Source: Dryomyza anilis
Taxonomy: Eukaryota; Arthropoda; Insecta; Diptera; Dryomyzidae
Direction: 5' to 3'
Length of the DNA stretch: 64,000 nucleotides
NCBI GenBank assembly: GCA_951804985.1
Contig: OX638132.1
Location: 89,532,696-89,596,695 of the forward strand
Position 1 is the first letter of the stretch; every line of letters starts with the position of its first letter. The notes below the pieces were generated by a model, which searched no databases, was not told where the DNA came from, and was given only the letters and a program-made list of their open reading frames with translations. The translations under genes and the position numbers were made by a program. Of this stretch, positions 23,585 to 34,225 are shown one piece after another.

Positions 23585-23830
23585 TAAAACTCAATTCTAG
23601 AATATATTGATTCTAGAATATAATTTCTTGATAAATTTTACAGTAAATATACATCTTGGAATGTGGATGTCTGTGAAATATTATTATTAGTAATAACCCG
23701 TAGATGTAGTAAACAAAATAAAACACACATTTAATCCAGAAGTATGTGTGATTTATAAAATGAATACCACAACTCTGGGCCTCCAGAAAAATGTTTCTTC
23801 ATTAAAGACAATGAATTCCTGAGGACAGAA
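23585..23830 (+). repeat. Direct duplication, copy B (partner 22500-22745)
   Basis: Contains TTGATTCTAGAATATAATTT, TACAGTAAATATACATC, AATAACCCGTAGATGTAG, TTAATCCAGAAGTATGTGTG, ATGAATACCACAACTCT and TTAAAGACAATG in the same order as copy A. Divergence by point changes and small gaps shows an old event. Confidence 0.75.
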
Positions 23831-25390
23831 ATTTAAATTTTAAATGTTATTGTTCAATATTTGTTGTTCCATATTTATTGTGAATTACATGAAATAATGT
23901 ATTAAAAACTGGATTTGTTAATCAATAATATAATGAATAATAAACACGTTTCATATTCAAGAAATCAAATTATCTGGTTTTTTAAAAATTTCATTTATCT
24001 TGCAAAAGTGAATTAGAAAAAAAATGCTTGATTTTAAACCTTAAGTGTTTGATAGTGATTAAAGTAAACAAGAAATACACTTCTACAATTTAGAATTTAA
24101 TTTATTGACAATAAAAGACCGCTGTATTAAATAATTTCATTGCTTTTCATTATTATTATTCCTAAATTTTATATTACGTATACCAAAACAGCATAGCAAC
24201 TTTTTCAATTCTTTGAAGTGCTTGCCGTCCCTTTAGCATAAGCAAATCTTCAAAATTCCCGAAATTGCATGCAATTTTCAGAAATGAATTTTAGCAAAAA
24301 CCACTAAACATTAATCAAGAACTCGGTAAATCTTCACCGTCATTTTAACACAACAACCCATTGTATTAAATGTCGAAAAAAAAAATCAGACAAAAAAAGC
24401 AAAATTCAAAAATGCACAAACTCTATGCAAATCTGGTTCTGTTCCAACCAGTCAAAAGTTCTGGCACCGCATTGCTTCACACCGCGCCATTAGAAGTCAA
24501 CCACCACCACAGCAGCATGAATGAATTATGAGGCTTATATCCGCTTCGAACTGCTGCGGCAAAGTCGCGCTCTAAGTTATGCCAACAACAAAAATTAAAA
24601 AAAAAAAAAAACAAATTACAATGCAACCAAAGTCATCGGCGTATCCCACGGTCGACATTCTGAGATTTCGATCTGCCTCAAATTACTATTTATGAGCTTC
24701 TTTTATTTCACTCTAAAACATGGCGCATGTTTTTTTTTTTCTATTTAGATTTTTATATATTTTTAGTTTCGAAATATTCCAAATTTTATTTCTTTAGATT
24801 TTTAGCTTTTTGGGAGGAATTTAATTAACAGCCATATGTTTCTCAAAGACCCGGCTTAGAGACGACAGGTCATTGTATTACTGTGTGTCTGGGTTGAACT
24901 AAAGTTTCAATGTTTATTTATGCATCCGTCTTTTGATTTTTAGATTTGTTTTTAAAGATTTTTTTTTGGTGTCACTGCCTTTATTGGTAGCTGCTTATAA
25001 TTGGTAATTATAGAGATTTGTCGTCTTAAAACTCACAAATTGCTTTCAAATGCCGCTGTGTTTTGTAGGTTCTTCTTGTTTTATCCTAATGAATGAAGGC
25101 ATAAATTCCGCGTTTGACTTAATGAATGAATCGCATGATAGCATGAATTAAAAGTTTTAATTTATGTTATTTGTACAGGTGAAGAAATGGTGGCGTGAAG
25201 ATTATTTTCGCAGATAAGTTTATTTGGAAATCTTTAAAAGGTATAATTTTAGGTTAATTGAATTTGAGAATTTATTTTATTATAATAAAAATTATCTTTT
25301 TTCGATTTAGTATTGCTGATCAAATAGGTGTAGCTGGGAAGAAAAAGCTTTAAAAGTGGTTTAAAGCAGAAAATCAGCTCCTTTTATATG
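23831..25390. other. AT-rich DNA, no gene
   Basis: Nothing coding seen. At 25160-25184 a pyrimidine-leaning tract runs into TACAG|GTGAAG, a weaker acceptor-donor abutment than the one at 8913. At 24450-24580 the sequence is less AT-rich (CACCACCACAGCAGCATG) without a clear feature. Confidence 0.45.
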
Positions 25391-25399
25391 AGACTAAGT

Positions 25400-26930
25400 G
25401 ATTAGAAAGTAAATACTAATTGATTGATTAGAGACTACTAAAATACTGCTAAGAGACTACTATAGAACCACTATGATACTACTAAAAAAACTACCAAGAT
25501 AATATCAAAAGACTACTTATTATAAGGGCCTGTTAAGAATCTACTTAAAAACTGCCAAATGGAATTCTTAAAGACTGACAAAATAGACTGCTGAGAGACT
25601 ACCAATTGAGTTAGTTTTAGACTATTAAAAGTCTATTAATGGACTTCAAAACGACATTTTTTATATTTTGAATGTATTAAGGACAATTGACAGATTTTTA
25701 AAATTCTACCACTAAGATTCTACTAAGAGACTACCAAAAGACTACTTTATTGCTAAGGCCAAATCTTTTCAATGACTCAAAACAAAAAGAGAATTCTATG
25801 TGATTGTAAGAAACTAGTAAAAGACTATTAACAGAATACAGAGATGGAACAATTGGATACTTTGATTCCATTAAAAGACTGCCAAAGAGATTACTAAGAG
25901 ACTGCCAAATACTACTTAGGGAGAGTACGACACTAGTAAGAGATTTCTAAGGGATCACCACTATAATACTACTAAATACTACTAAAGATACTACTAAATG
26001 AGTACTAGAAAACTTGTGCTATACTTATACTTCATACTACCAAGATACTGTAAAAAAAGTCTACTAAGCGACTGCAAAGAGACTATTATGAAACAAAATG
26101 ATCGTAATGATCAAAAATGATCGTAATAATTTTTACAAATTAGAAACCATAAAGAGACTACATAGATACAAATAAGAGACTAATAAGACAGTAATTAGAG
26201 ACTATCACAAAAATAATAACAACATTTTACTATGAGACTACAAAAAGACTATTTATTACTGAGATATACTAGAAGTTTACTAAGACACTACCACCCTAGT
26301 AGAAATTTACCCGATGCGCCATCGGGAAATTATCGGGTTTACGTTGGGTAAGCCCTATTAGAGAAAATATGATCATTGCCTTTGCATGCCCTTATCATGC
26401 CTACCATAGCAGGGTTTACATTATCTAAACAGTCAATGTTCCCGATCATAGCTACATTACTTGTTCCTCATAACGAAATTAGCATCAGTCAATGATCGAG
26501 AATAATGAGAGAAACCCTATTATGCTCGGGCTCAGGCAAGGCGATTGTCGGGTAAATATTAAAATGGGGAATTGCCCGATCCGTACATAATCATGGCCTG
26601 AGGTCAATACATGATCAGGACACTGCGTTACAAGGACATTATGGGCCTCGTCATATCCCGATCATCTCAAATAATGACATGATCACTTCATGACCATGGC
26701 CCTACCAAAATTTCTACTAGGGCAAAGTGACAGCAAGGAGACTTCAGAGAGACTACCAAGAGACGACTAAATTGACAACTAATAGATAACTTACAGACAA
26801 CAATTCGAACATAGAAATCATCTAAAGATTACTGAGGAACTAATAAGTCACTAATATAAGAACATTATTTGTTTAGTGAGACTATTAAATATTATAAGAC
26901 AGTACTAAAAGATATGTAGTACATATTAAA
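25400..26930 (+). repeat. Degenerate simple array built on GAGACTACTAAAAGACTACC
   Basis: Words of 8-12 bases such as AGACTACTAA, AGAGACTACC, GATACTACTA and AAGACTAC recur through more than 1 kb without a fixed period. The array is interrupted by the CCCTAG MITE (26294-26722), whose flanks (ACACTACCA on the left, AGTGACAG then GAGACTTCAG on the right) are array sequence. The ACTACT word also dominates the unrelated-looking T-rich array at 46.2-47.2 kb. Confidence 0.75.
26294..26722 (-). mobile_element. CCCTAG-ended MITE, copy 2, 429 bp
   Basis: It opens CCCTAGTAGAAATTTACCCG and closes CCAAAATTTCTACTAGGG, and is flanked by CA on each side (26292-26293, 26723-26724). It is inverted relative to copy 1. 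Its sequence is nearly the reverse complement of copy 3 at 27713-28141, about 1 kb away. The pair could therefore fold into a stem of about 430 bp. Confidence 0.92.
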
Positions 26931-26934
26931 AGGT

Positions 26935-27170
26935 TTTGACAAATGAAAAAATGATCATCATATTGATGAACTTCGTTCTTCAAATCATAATTCATTGTAA
27001 TGAATCTTACATAATATTGATAACTTCAAAACAGCAATGTTCTGAATTCATTGTCAATATGATGCATGATCGAGAAAGTGTTCTTCAATATGATGAGCTG
27101 TATATGAAGAATAAGTTTCATCATATTAATGAACAAATACATAAAATACAACATATATGTGTATGAAATT
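26935..27170. repeat. Short cluster of TTGATGAAC/TTCATCATATT words
   Basis: CATCATATTGATGAACTTCG, TTCTTCAATATGATGAGC and TTTCATCATATTAATGAAC recur in both orientations, making local hairpins. Variants occur at 18.3 and 19.5 kb. The 76-codon frame across it is not recognised. Confidence 0.4.
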
Positions 27171-27712
27171 GAAGAATACTATTCATCAAAGCCAATTTTA
27201 ATAAAAATATTTATTTTTCTTTCATTTTATTTTTCTTTTATGTTATGTTATTTCATAAATTAGTGAAATGTTTTATATATATTTATTTATAATTACAACT
27301 TTTTTATTTTAAATAGTTATAAAAAATATATTTACAAAAAAAAAAATTTTAATTTTTTTATTTTTGAAAAAATTGTTTTTTCGAAATAATTTTTTTTCAA
27401 AATAATTTTTTTTTCAAACAAAATTTTTTTTGGGACTTTTTTTGTTTTTGAAAAAAAAAAAAAAAAATTTTGACAATTTTTTTTTTCGAAGAATTTTTTT
27501 TCGCACAATTTTTTTTTAATTATAATTTTTAAGGAGCATTTTTTCTAATTTTATTTTCAAACATTTTTTTTGTAAAAAAATGGCATTGATTTGTCATTTT
27601 ATAAATTTTTTAGATCATTAACTCTTTATTTCAAGTAATTAATTATAAAGAAAATATTTAGTTTCTTCAGATTTCTAAGTACATTCAGAACATTTTACCA
27701 TTTTGGAAGTTA
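27171..27712. repeat. Homopolymer-rich A/T block
   Basis: Alternating runs of T8 or longer and A8 or longer, broken by TTCGAA words, fill 27320-27580. A similar block lies at 30220-30500. Confidence 0.75.
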
Positions 27713-28141
27713 CCCTAGTAGAAATTTTGATAGGGCCATGGTCATGAAGTGATCATGTCATTATTTGAGATGATCGGGATATGACGAGGCCCATAATGTC
27801 CTTGTAACGCAGTGTCCGGATCATGAATTGACCTCAGGCCATGATCATGTACTGATCGGGCAATTCCCCATTTTAATATTTACCCGACAATTGCCTTGTC
27901 TGAGCCCGAGCATAATAGGGTTTCTCTCATTAATCTCGATCATTGCTTGATGCTAATTTCGATATGAGGAACAAATAATGTAGCAATGATCGGGAACATT
28001 GACTGTTTAGATAATGTAAACCCTGCTATGGTAAGCATGATAAGGGAATGCAAAGTCAATGATCATATTTTCTCTAATAGGGCTTACCCAACGAAATGCC
28101 GATCATTTCCCGATGGCGCATCGGACAAATTTCTACTAGGG
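27713..28141 (+). mobile_element. CCCTAG-ended MITE, copy 3, 429 bp
   Basis: It begins CCCTAGTAGAAATTTTGATA and ends CAAATTTCTACTAGGG, and is flanked by TA on each side (27711-27712, 28142-28143). It has the same orientation as copy 1 and is inverted relative to copy 2. It shares nearly all interior words with copies 2 and 4, including GATCATGTCATTATTTGAGA, ATGTCCTTGTAACGCAGTG, ACCCGACAATTGCCTTG and ATTGACTGTTTAGATAATG. Confidence 0.92.
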
Positions 28142-28575
28142 TAGTTGATCAATGTGAGGTTTATCTGAAATATTTATTAGCTTATTAACATCCTATACAT
28201 TTTTTTGTTTTAGATTTAAAGATATTTGAAACTTATAATTATTATTTAAAACCGTTTTTTTTTTGAAGAAGCTACTATAAATTCATTTATATTGTCTACT
28301 TACAAAAGCCTTCATAATTTAGCGCTAAAAGAGAATTAAAGCCATTTAAAATTGTACACTTTTTATAAAGAATTCAGTTGCTTTGCTTTGGAACCGCATC
28401 TCAAATGCGCGCTACCACTTAACAAGCCTTTCTAAAGCCATTTAGCAGCGAAATTATGAGGTCTTGGGTTACAGCGGGTGACACGGTCAAATGTCTCACG
28501 ATGCTGTTTATGTGTGAGCATATCAGAAGTACGATATGTATGGAAGAGTATAAAAATATATAAAAAAAAGAAATA
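28142..28575. other. AT-rich DNA, no gene
   Basis: No coding signal or bounded repeat. 28375-28500 is mildly GC-richer (GGAACCGCATCTCAAATGCG) without an assignable role. Confidence 0.5.
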
Positions 28576-29600
28576 AAAATTCACACAAATTTGTTGGCTG
28601 CCTGCACATCAAACAATCGCAGTGCCAAAACAAATTTCAATTGATTTTCTGGCAAAGCAGCAGCAACACATTTTGGGACAAAACAATTGCGCAGGCACCA
28701 AACGATCGTTCGTTCGTTCATTTGATACATGATGATCATCGCGTACTTCCTGAAGCCGATGATAAAATGCAAATTTCACTCGTGTGTGGAACACGCGCGC
28801 GCGCGCGAATCGACGATCAACGATCGACAATCGACAACAACGACATCGGTTAATAGTCATCGTCGTCGTCGTCCGTCGAATAAAACAAAGAAATGAACAA
28901 CGAAAAATCAAAATAAAATCGTGAATAAAACGTAAAAAAACGAAGCAACAAATGTTGCAGCAATAATGAGAACAAAACGGCGCTGCGATCAGCAGACAAA
29001 CAACGAACAAACATAGCCGATTAAATGAACAGACAGACGAACAGATAGATATACGATGTACAGACTGCTGTAGTGATAGACGAAGCGACAGTTGAAGAGA
29101 CAGACAAAGCTTTAGAGTCGCATCTACAAAAGTGTGATTAGTTCAAAGGGGGCCATCAGCAGCAGCAGTATCAGCAACAACATGATCATCATGATGATGA
29201 TCGGCAGCAACATCATTAGCATCAGCTGGCCACCGTACTTGGCCGTTTTGTGCACCTAGAGAACACGTTTGTGAAGTTGGTCAACAGCGCCAAAAGCTGG
29301 TCAACGCGATCTCGGCGCGGTAGGCTGGCGATCATTAAGTGTCGATCGCGTTGTTGCTGCTGCTGCTGATGTTGCTGATATTGTCTTTTTGCTGTTGTAA
29401 TTCTTGTTGTTGCTGTCATGCGCAGGGGGTGGAGTGCTAACTGTTTGATGCAAAAATTTATTTAATTGCTGTTTATTTAGTTTTGTGGTCGATCGTTGCG
29501 CGACCAATCGACGACCAAGCGCTAAATTGTTATGGCCTGAAAATTTGTACATCATTTAGTGTGTCTGTCTGTCTGTGTCCCATGTGTGTAAATAATTTAA
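28576..29600. other. CAG-, CGAT- and CG-rich block, possible leader exon or regulatory region
   Basis: The block combines CGATCGTTCGTTCGTTC (28703), an alternating CGCGCGCGCGCG run (28793-28807), GTCGTCGTCGTCG (28862), ATCATCATGATGATGAT (29183) and GCTGCTGCTGCTG (29354). It is clearly less AT-rich than its surroundings. Such blocks in flies are often first exons or enhancers. Open frames exist on both strands (a 133-codon minus frame from 29010 down to 28609, Cys/Phe-rich; an 84-codon minus frame, Gln/Ser-rich), but none matches a known family. Which strand, if any, is transcribed cannot be decided. Confidence 0.3.
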
Positions 29601-30219
29601 TGCTTAATTTTGTTTGAACGCGGCGCTATTTGACTGGAATTTATGCTAAAAAATTCGCTTTGTTGAAAATTAAAGTTATTAAGTGTTTTTTTTTGTGTCG
29701 TGTCTATAAAAACCAAAAACACGCAAATTATCGCGGGGAAAAATGCCAATACCAAAGCTAATTATGCGTCGCCGCATGTCATTAATAAATTTAGCCAAAC
29801 CCCAGAAAATGTTAAAAGAAGGCCTCGAGGTGTTGACTAAAACCAGTCCGTAACGGACTTGATTATTTTAGACATAGGTATTTCTATAATTACTTTAATA
29901 TAAAAAACTTTATATATATATAAAATGTTTTACTTAGAGTTAAGGTAAGATTAGAATATCTGTATATTCCATGTGGTTTGACTATAGTAGTGAGTATTTC
30001 ATATTACCAAAGTGTTCCATTATAAACTTAATTCTTAAATTTTTATATATTGTTATTTTTTTATTCATTTTTTATATTTTGCAAAACATATAACGCAGTT
30101 TTATAAGTAAAACTCAAAAATTTCATTAATATGTTTCAAAGACCATTTCTGCTCAAATTGATATTACCTGATCAGAAAATGTTTCTCCTTTCAAATACAT
30201 ATTAACACTTGTTTCTCAA
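29601..30219. other. AT-rich DNA, no gene
   Basis: The only structure seen is a short perfect palindrome, AGTCCGTAACGGACT, at about 29847. Confidence 0.5.
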
Positions 30220-30500
30220 AAATAATATTCGAAAAAAATGTCCTTAAAAAATAAAATTCTAACAAATTTAAAAAATAAATTTCGTAAAAAAAAATAAATT
30301 CGTAAGAAAAAAATTTTCGAAAAAAAAAATATGTTTGAAAAAAAATTCTTTGAAAAATATTATTTTTTTAGAAATAAAAAAATACTTCGAAAAAAAAATT
30401 TGGTCAAAAAAATTTTTTTTTTAAATATTTTTTTAAAAATATATTTTTTCAAAAAAAATATTTACAATTTTTTTTAAATAAATTTTTGTAACATTTTATT
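30220..30500. repeat. Homopolymer-rich A/T block
   Basis: A-runs of 7-9 broken by TTCG and TTTG words change near 30400 to long T runs. Composition resembles 27320-27580. Confidence 0.75.
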
Positions 30501-30782
30501 AATAAAAAGCTGTTATTATAAAAATATTGTAGAACATTTTACTAATTTATTACATTTTGTATTTATTTAATTTTGTATTATTTAATTTTGTATTATTTAA
30601 TGTAAAAAACGGACTTTATAAAATTTAGAAATACAGAAAAAAAAAACGTTTTCTGCAATATGTAAAAATAATCACTGTTTCGTTATGAGGCACACAATAG
30701 CTCGTAATTCAATGTGTAATAAAATCAAGTCCAATAAATACATATGCACTAAATAACTAAGTAAATGTAGTAGAATCAAATA

Positions 30783-31097
30783 AAGGGTAAAGATATACGA
30801 ATTCGAATTTCGGTAGTAAATTTTAATAATTTTGGAAATTTCGTAATTTGGCAAACTTTTGTAGCGCTCTTATTGAAAGAGCGCTACAAAAGTTTGCCAT
30901 TTCATGATGGAAAGATATACGAGCCAACAACGAGTCGAAATTATTAAAATTTACTACCGAAATTCGAATTCGTATATCTTTCCATCATGAAATGGCAAAC
31001 CTTACTGAAGAGAAATGTCAAAAGAACGGCACGAAATATGGCGTCGTTTACTGTCCCTGTCGCTCTACTTTTGTAGCGTCCCTGTTGAAAAACCTTT
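30783..31097. mobile_element. Mariner-type foldback element, rearranged copy
   Basis: It is flanked by TA (30781-30782 and 31098-31099) and starts AAGGG like the intact copy at 53671-54000. The left arm is rearranged: most of the terminal segment is missing and two ends appear fused head to head, giving the palindrome CTTTTGTAGCGCTCTT..AAAGAGCGCTACAAAAG at about 30858-30893. The right half is normal: TTTCCATCATGAAATGGC, CTTACTGAAGAGAAATGTCA, ATATGGCGTCGTTTACTG, CTTTTGTAGCG. The centre carries the transposase fragment described separately. Confidence 0.8.
30904..30993 (+). pseudogene. Fragment of a mariner-type transposase N-terminus
   Basis: A 28-codon frame starts with two Met codons and reads RYTSQQRVEIIKIYYRN after Glu-3, then stops after FPS. 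The pattern YT..QR.EI...YY.N is the start of the first helix-turn-helix of mariner-type transposases (the region often classed as DUF4817). The reading frame ends because the sequence turns back on itself into the inverted arm, so only the first helix region is present. The same fragment, with one residue different in this stretch (Asp for Val) and Ser for Ile near the end, occurs at 53806-53892. It encodes no working enzyme. It identifies the parent of the foldback element. Confidence 0.65.
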
Positions 31098-31099
31098 TA

Positions 31100-33230
31100 T
31101 AAACATTTCGAATATTTTACTATATAGGTAAATAGATCAAGTAGAACAACATTGTTTGAAAATAAATACAAAATTAACAGAAATTTTTACTACATTAATT
31201 TTCTCTCTATATACACACAAATTATTTCAACTCTTTTTATAAACTCCAGCATATTTCAACTATGCAAATTTATCTCAAACTCTATATCACAAAAATTATG
31301 CATTTTATGCAGCCTGGAGTCATTCGAAAAATACAAAAACACGTCCGATTTTGACAGTTTTATTTAGAGTTTCTTCAAGTTCAAGAAATGCCAAAATGGC
31401 AGCTCACAATCTTGCGCTTATAACCTGAAAATTGAATTAATGAATAGTAATAGTAACAATAATTAAGCGAAAAACACATTGAAGAATGTGTCGTGCCACA
31501 CAGACATCACATAAACATCACAGTTTATGTGACAGTTGAAAATGTTTTTAATTATGAATGAAATTTTATGAATTTTTAAATATTCGAAATTTTTATTCCA
31601 TATGTGAAACAGTGAAAGTGCTTCATGTCAACCCAGCCAATAGACTCACAAATTGTATTAATTGTTTGGTTGCGCTTTGTGATCAACTTGTTAAATAGTT
31701 TATATAATTTTAAATATTGTTTAATTTATGTGGGTGTTTTTCGTTTTAATTTGTTTTTATTTTATTTTTTAATTAATTAATATTTTTTTTGTTTGTTTGA
31801 TGGTTTCTTTATTTATTTTTCTTCTATCAACTGGTAGCAATTTGATTAGTTGGTTAGTTGGCATTTTGGTGTCTGTAGCGAAAGTTTTGATTTTATTTAA
31901 GCGATTAGAGAAAGATAAGCAGCAAAGGTGTCGTCGTTGTCGTTGTAGTCTGCTGATGTCAATGACACAAGATAGCAATTCGAAGAATTTACTTTTTAAA
32001 GCATTTGTCTATATTATTTGATGTTTAATTGGTTACAAATTAGTTTTACTTTGAAACATTTATTATTTATATAATAAAATAATTTTAAAATGTGTTATTT
32101 AAATAAAATGAAATTATAAATATATATTGTATCGTGCATACTTTTATGTATTTTATTCATTAACGTATATTGTTCATAACATTTATGAATTGATAATGTT
32201 ATATATCATATTTTATAGAAAATCCTTTGCCTTCATAAATTGTATCAATTGTGTTAATAACCAAAATGTTGCACGGTACCATTTTTGCTTTCCTTCAATG
32301 TTGCAAAAAAGCGGAACGCAATGACGTACATACATCGTGTGCGATCTTAAGCATGGGAGCGACTACAGGGTGGGTCTATGTCAAATCCAACATACAAAAG
32401 CAAATGTGTAATGCTGCTCTTTGATTAGCGTCGCAGTCTGTTTTGTAGGTCGAAACAGCTATAGATTAAACGATTTGGCTCATTAATAGTATGCAAATCC
32501 TAATAGATTAATGTTTCTAACAAATGATACACCAATGTCATTTCAATTCAATTTTAAAGTTGTTGATATGGCTCACAAAACTCAAAGTTTATTTTAGTAT
32601 TTCGCTAAAAATTCTTGATATTCCAATTGATTATATTTAGGGGACGACCTTTAACGATTTGAAATAATGAAAAACCATTGTCACTTTTCCATAACATTTT
32701 GTTTAATATATTTCATAAATTTTAGTATTTTTTACAATATTTTAAGATCTTTAATATGTAAATTTTATAATGTTTTATTGTACTTTTTCTAAATTTTTGT
32801 TATCTTATATATTTTTTCATATTATTCTTTTTTTGTATGTTCTGTTATTTTCTGTTTTTTTTAAATTCTACTTTTACATTTAAAATTTTTCATTTTTTTT
32901 TTCTATTTAGTTTTTTAGTCTTTTTTTTGTTCGTTTGAATTTTTTTGTTAGCTTTTCTTTTATTTAAATCGTAGCCCTGAATTAAATTTGTTTCAATGAA
33001 AGCACGTTTTATATAAAACTAACTAAAAAATTTAACCAAAGTTAGATTTTTTTCTTATTAAATATATATAATGCTATCTTTTAAGTATTTCTAAGTAACT
33101 CAACAACACCGTGAAAAAAGTGCACACTGTATTCAATTTAAAGGTTTCGGTAATTTAAGTAGAAGATTTTATTTTATTTTTTGTTTATGTTCACGTCACT
33201 AACACATAGTTCATTGACACGAATTTGATT
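31100..33230. other. AT-rich DNA, no gene
   Basis: Short frames only. The 65- to 74-codon frames at 31152-32324 are Ile/Leu/Phe-rich with no recognisable domain. 32330-32480 is GC-richer but unassigned. Long T runs occupy 32680-32960. Confidence 0.5.
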
Positions 33231-33424
33231 TTTTTGTTTTTTTTTTTTTGGAATAACTACTAAGATCCACAGCACTCAGACAGACTATTTCCATTGTACT
33301 GTGAAATCTATTCCCTACAATTTTGTGGTTAATATCACCACGAGCGCCCTTGCCCAAGCCGGGATTCGAACCCGAGACCTTCAGAATGCAAGTCCAGCGC
33401 GCTACCTCTGGACAGCTGAGGCCG
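33231..33424 (-). mobile_element. tRNA-derived SINE (family 2), second copy
   Basis: On the minus strand it has the head GAGGTAGCGCGCTGGACTTG, the B box GGGTTCGAATCCCGG, the body GGTGATATTAACCACAAAAT and GATTTCACAGTACAATGGA, and a poly-A tail seen as T-run at 33237-33249. It agrees closely with the copy at 9598-9790 through the body. The head starts differently upstream of TCCAGAGG, which places the 5' end of the family near that point. Confidence 0.85.
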
Positions 33425-33819
33425 TTAACTCGTTAGTTAAAATTCTACTTGGTTCATGATCGAGATTCGTATCCAAACAGTAATCTAAACAGTTACATGA
33501 CAAACATGAGCAGGCCAAATTTGCGATTTACATTCATTTCAGAAGATCATAATTCATAGCAAGGTATTTGAAAAATCGAAATATAAAACACACAGTAAAA
33601 TCCTCTTTTGACATGAGGTTGGAAGAATGAAAAAGTTGATTGTACCAACTAACTTCATTTGGTTTAATAGCATGGTTTATAAATTTGCTGACGGAACTGC
33701 CATATTAGCCTATACACTTGAAATATTAGTCTATACACACACCCAATGGTTCTGATCTGTACTAAATTGTTCTAAAATAGTTCGAAATTGGTTGCTGTAT
33801 AAACTACAACTCTTTTCAT

Positions 33820-33890
33820 TTTGACAATAACAACCGAATAAGCGGTTGACAGAACCGAAAAAGTTGGTTGGAGTAACAAATCTATATTAC
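33820..33890 (+). repeat. Direct repeat flanking a LINE relic, left copy
   Basis: TTTTGACAATAACAACCGAA, then GCGGTTGACAGAACCGAA, then GTTGGTTGGAGTAACAAATC. It is repeated at 34000-34080 as TTTTGACAATAACAACCCAA, GCAGTTGAGGGAACCGAA and GTTGGTTGGCGCAACAAAT. The pair is about 180 bases apart. Confidence 0.65.
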
Positions 33891-34000
33891 TATGGTAAGT
33901 GTTCGACAAAAATTCATGCGCTGATTTCAATAGGTTGTGTGTTCGCTCGTTCTACTCGGGAATCGAACCAAGCCAACCCCTTCGTAGTCTTCGTAGTTTT
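33885..34000 (+). mobile_element. LINE relic: reverse transcriptase C-terminal block
   Basis: One open frame reads YYYGKCSTKIHALI and then CVFARSTRESNQANPFVV. Both match the conserved order near the C-terminus of jockey/CR1/L2-like LINE ORF2 (YY.G.CS.EL...I, then .VF.RSTR.S..AHPF.V). The terminal SFF.RT.RLWN block found at 3.5 kb is missing here because the sequence passes into a flanking direct repeat. Length is only about 40 codons. It is non-functional. Confidence 0.6.
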
Positions 34001-34114
34001 GACAATAACAACCCAAAAAGCAGTTGAGGGAACCGAATAAGTAGGTTGGGCAAAGAGTTGGTTGGCGCAACAAATATCTATTCTGTGTGAATAAATCGAA
34101 AGTGTTCATAATTG

Positions 34115-34225
34115 GCCATTGTCCGCCGAGAGGTAGCGTCGGATAGAAAAATGTTTTTATATGAAAAGATGTTGAGAGTCGAGGGAAACGAACGTGGAAC
34201 GTGACCAATTGAACTACCGATGCTA
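34115..34225 (-). mobile_element. Diverged fragment of SINE family 1
   Basis: GCCGAGAGGTAGCGTCGGAT, then AGAAAAATGTTTTTATATGA and AAAGATGTTGAGAG align with the body-to-head part of the minus-oriented SINE at 36937-37244 (GCCGAGAGGTAGCGCGGTAT, AGAAAAATGTTTCTATGAAA). The head that follows (GGAACGTGACCAATTGAACT) is strongly diverged. It is older than the other copies. Confidence 0.6.

Noticed and set aside
28609..29010. 133-codon minus-strand frame, the longest in the window.
   Set aside because: Cys/Phe-rich low-complexity translation of GCA/AAC-rich DNA, with no domain and no conserved motif.
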